NCBI GenBank assembly: GCA_037143735.1
Contig: JBAWYD010000141.1
Coordinates: 1 to 5,432 of the forward strand
Source of the DNA: JAPLJQ01 sp037143735
GTDB taxonomy: Bacteria > Desulfobacterota > Syntrophia > Syntrophales > UBA2185
DNA length: 5,432 nucleotides
Direction: 5' to 3'
In this document: positions 5,425-5,432 of the stretch, in pieces
How positions within the stretch are numbered: position 1 is the stretch's first letter
Layout: every line of letters starts with the position of its first letter
Translations under genes and position numbers: made by a program
Notes under the pieces: model-generated
What the model was told of the DNA's origin: nothing
The model's input: only the letters and a program-made list of their open reading frames with translations
Database searches by the model: none

Positions 5425-5432
5425 GAGCAGAT

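Overview
The window most resembles an anaerobic deltaproteobacterium (Desulfobacterota, perhaps a syntrophic or sulfate-reducing lineage). This is inferred from a flavodiiron protein, rubredoxin and rubrerythrin cluster beside a multi-[4Fe-4S] protein. No marker here fixes the species.

Left end (1-550). Bases 1-53 carry two copies of a 12-base repeat and look like the end of an insertion sequence, possibly IS21-like. A near-consensus sigma70 promoter (71-99, + strand) follows, and a strong intrinsic terminator lies at 509-549. Between them is about 400 bp with no convincing reading frame but with short- and long-range complementarity, including a perfect 10-bp helix (114-123 with 267-276). 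I read this as a candidate structured non-coding RNA of about 440 nt. It is the least explained unit in the window.

Middle (551-1994). About 1.45 kb looks non-coding. It is more GC-rich than the left end and carries diverged short repeats and one 60-nt hairpin with a perfect 15-bp stem.

The tRNA-Asn(GUU) gene (2037-2112, - strand) has an encoded CCA, its own terminator and one or two promoters. It diverges from the operon on its right across a 265-bp intergenic region.

Right half (2378-4354, + strand). A compact three-gene cluster encodes a flavodiiron protein (oxygen or NO reductase), rubredoxin (its usual electron donor) and rubrerythrin (peroxidase). Together they would take electrons from reduced cofactors via rubredoxin to turn O2 and H2O2 into water. 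A 19- or 24-codon reading frame with a good ribosome site precedes the first gene and may be a leader peptide. The rubredoxin gene starts with GTG and is easy to miss.

The last gene (4343-5407, - strand) is convergent and overlaps the rubrerythrin gene by 12 bp. It encodes an iron-sulfur protein with a winged-helix-like N-terminus, a Cys-rich middle and a C-terminal 2x[4Fe-4S] ferredoxin domain. Its function is not known to me; a role in electron transfer or redox sensing is inferred.
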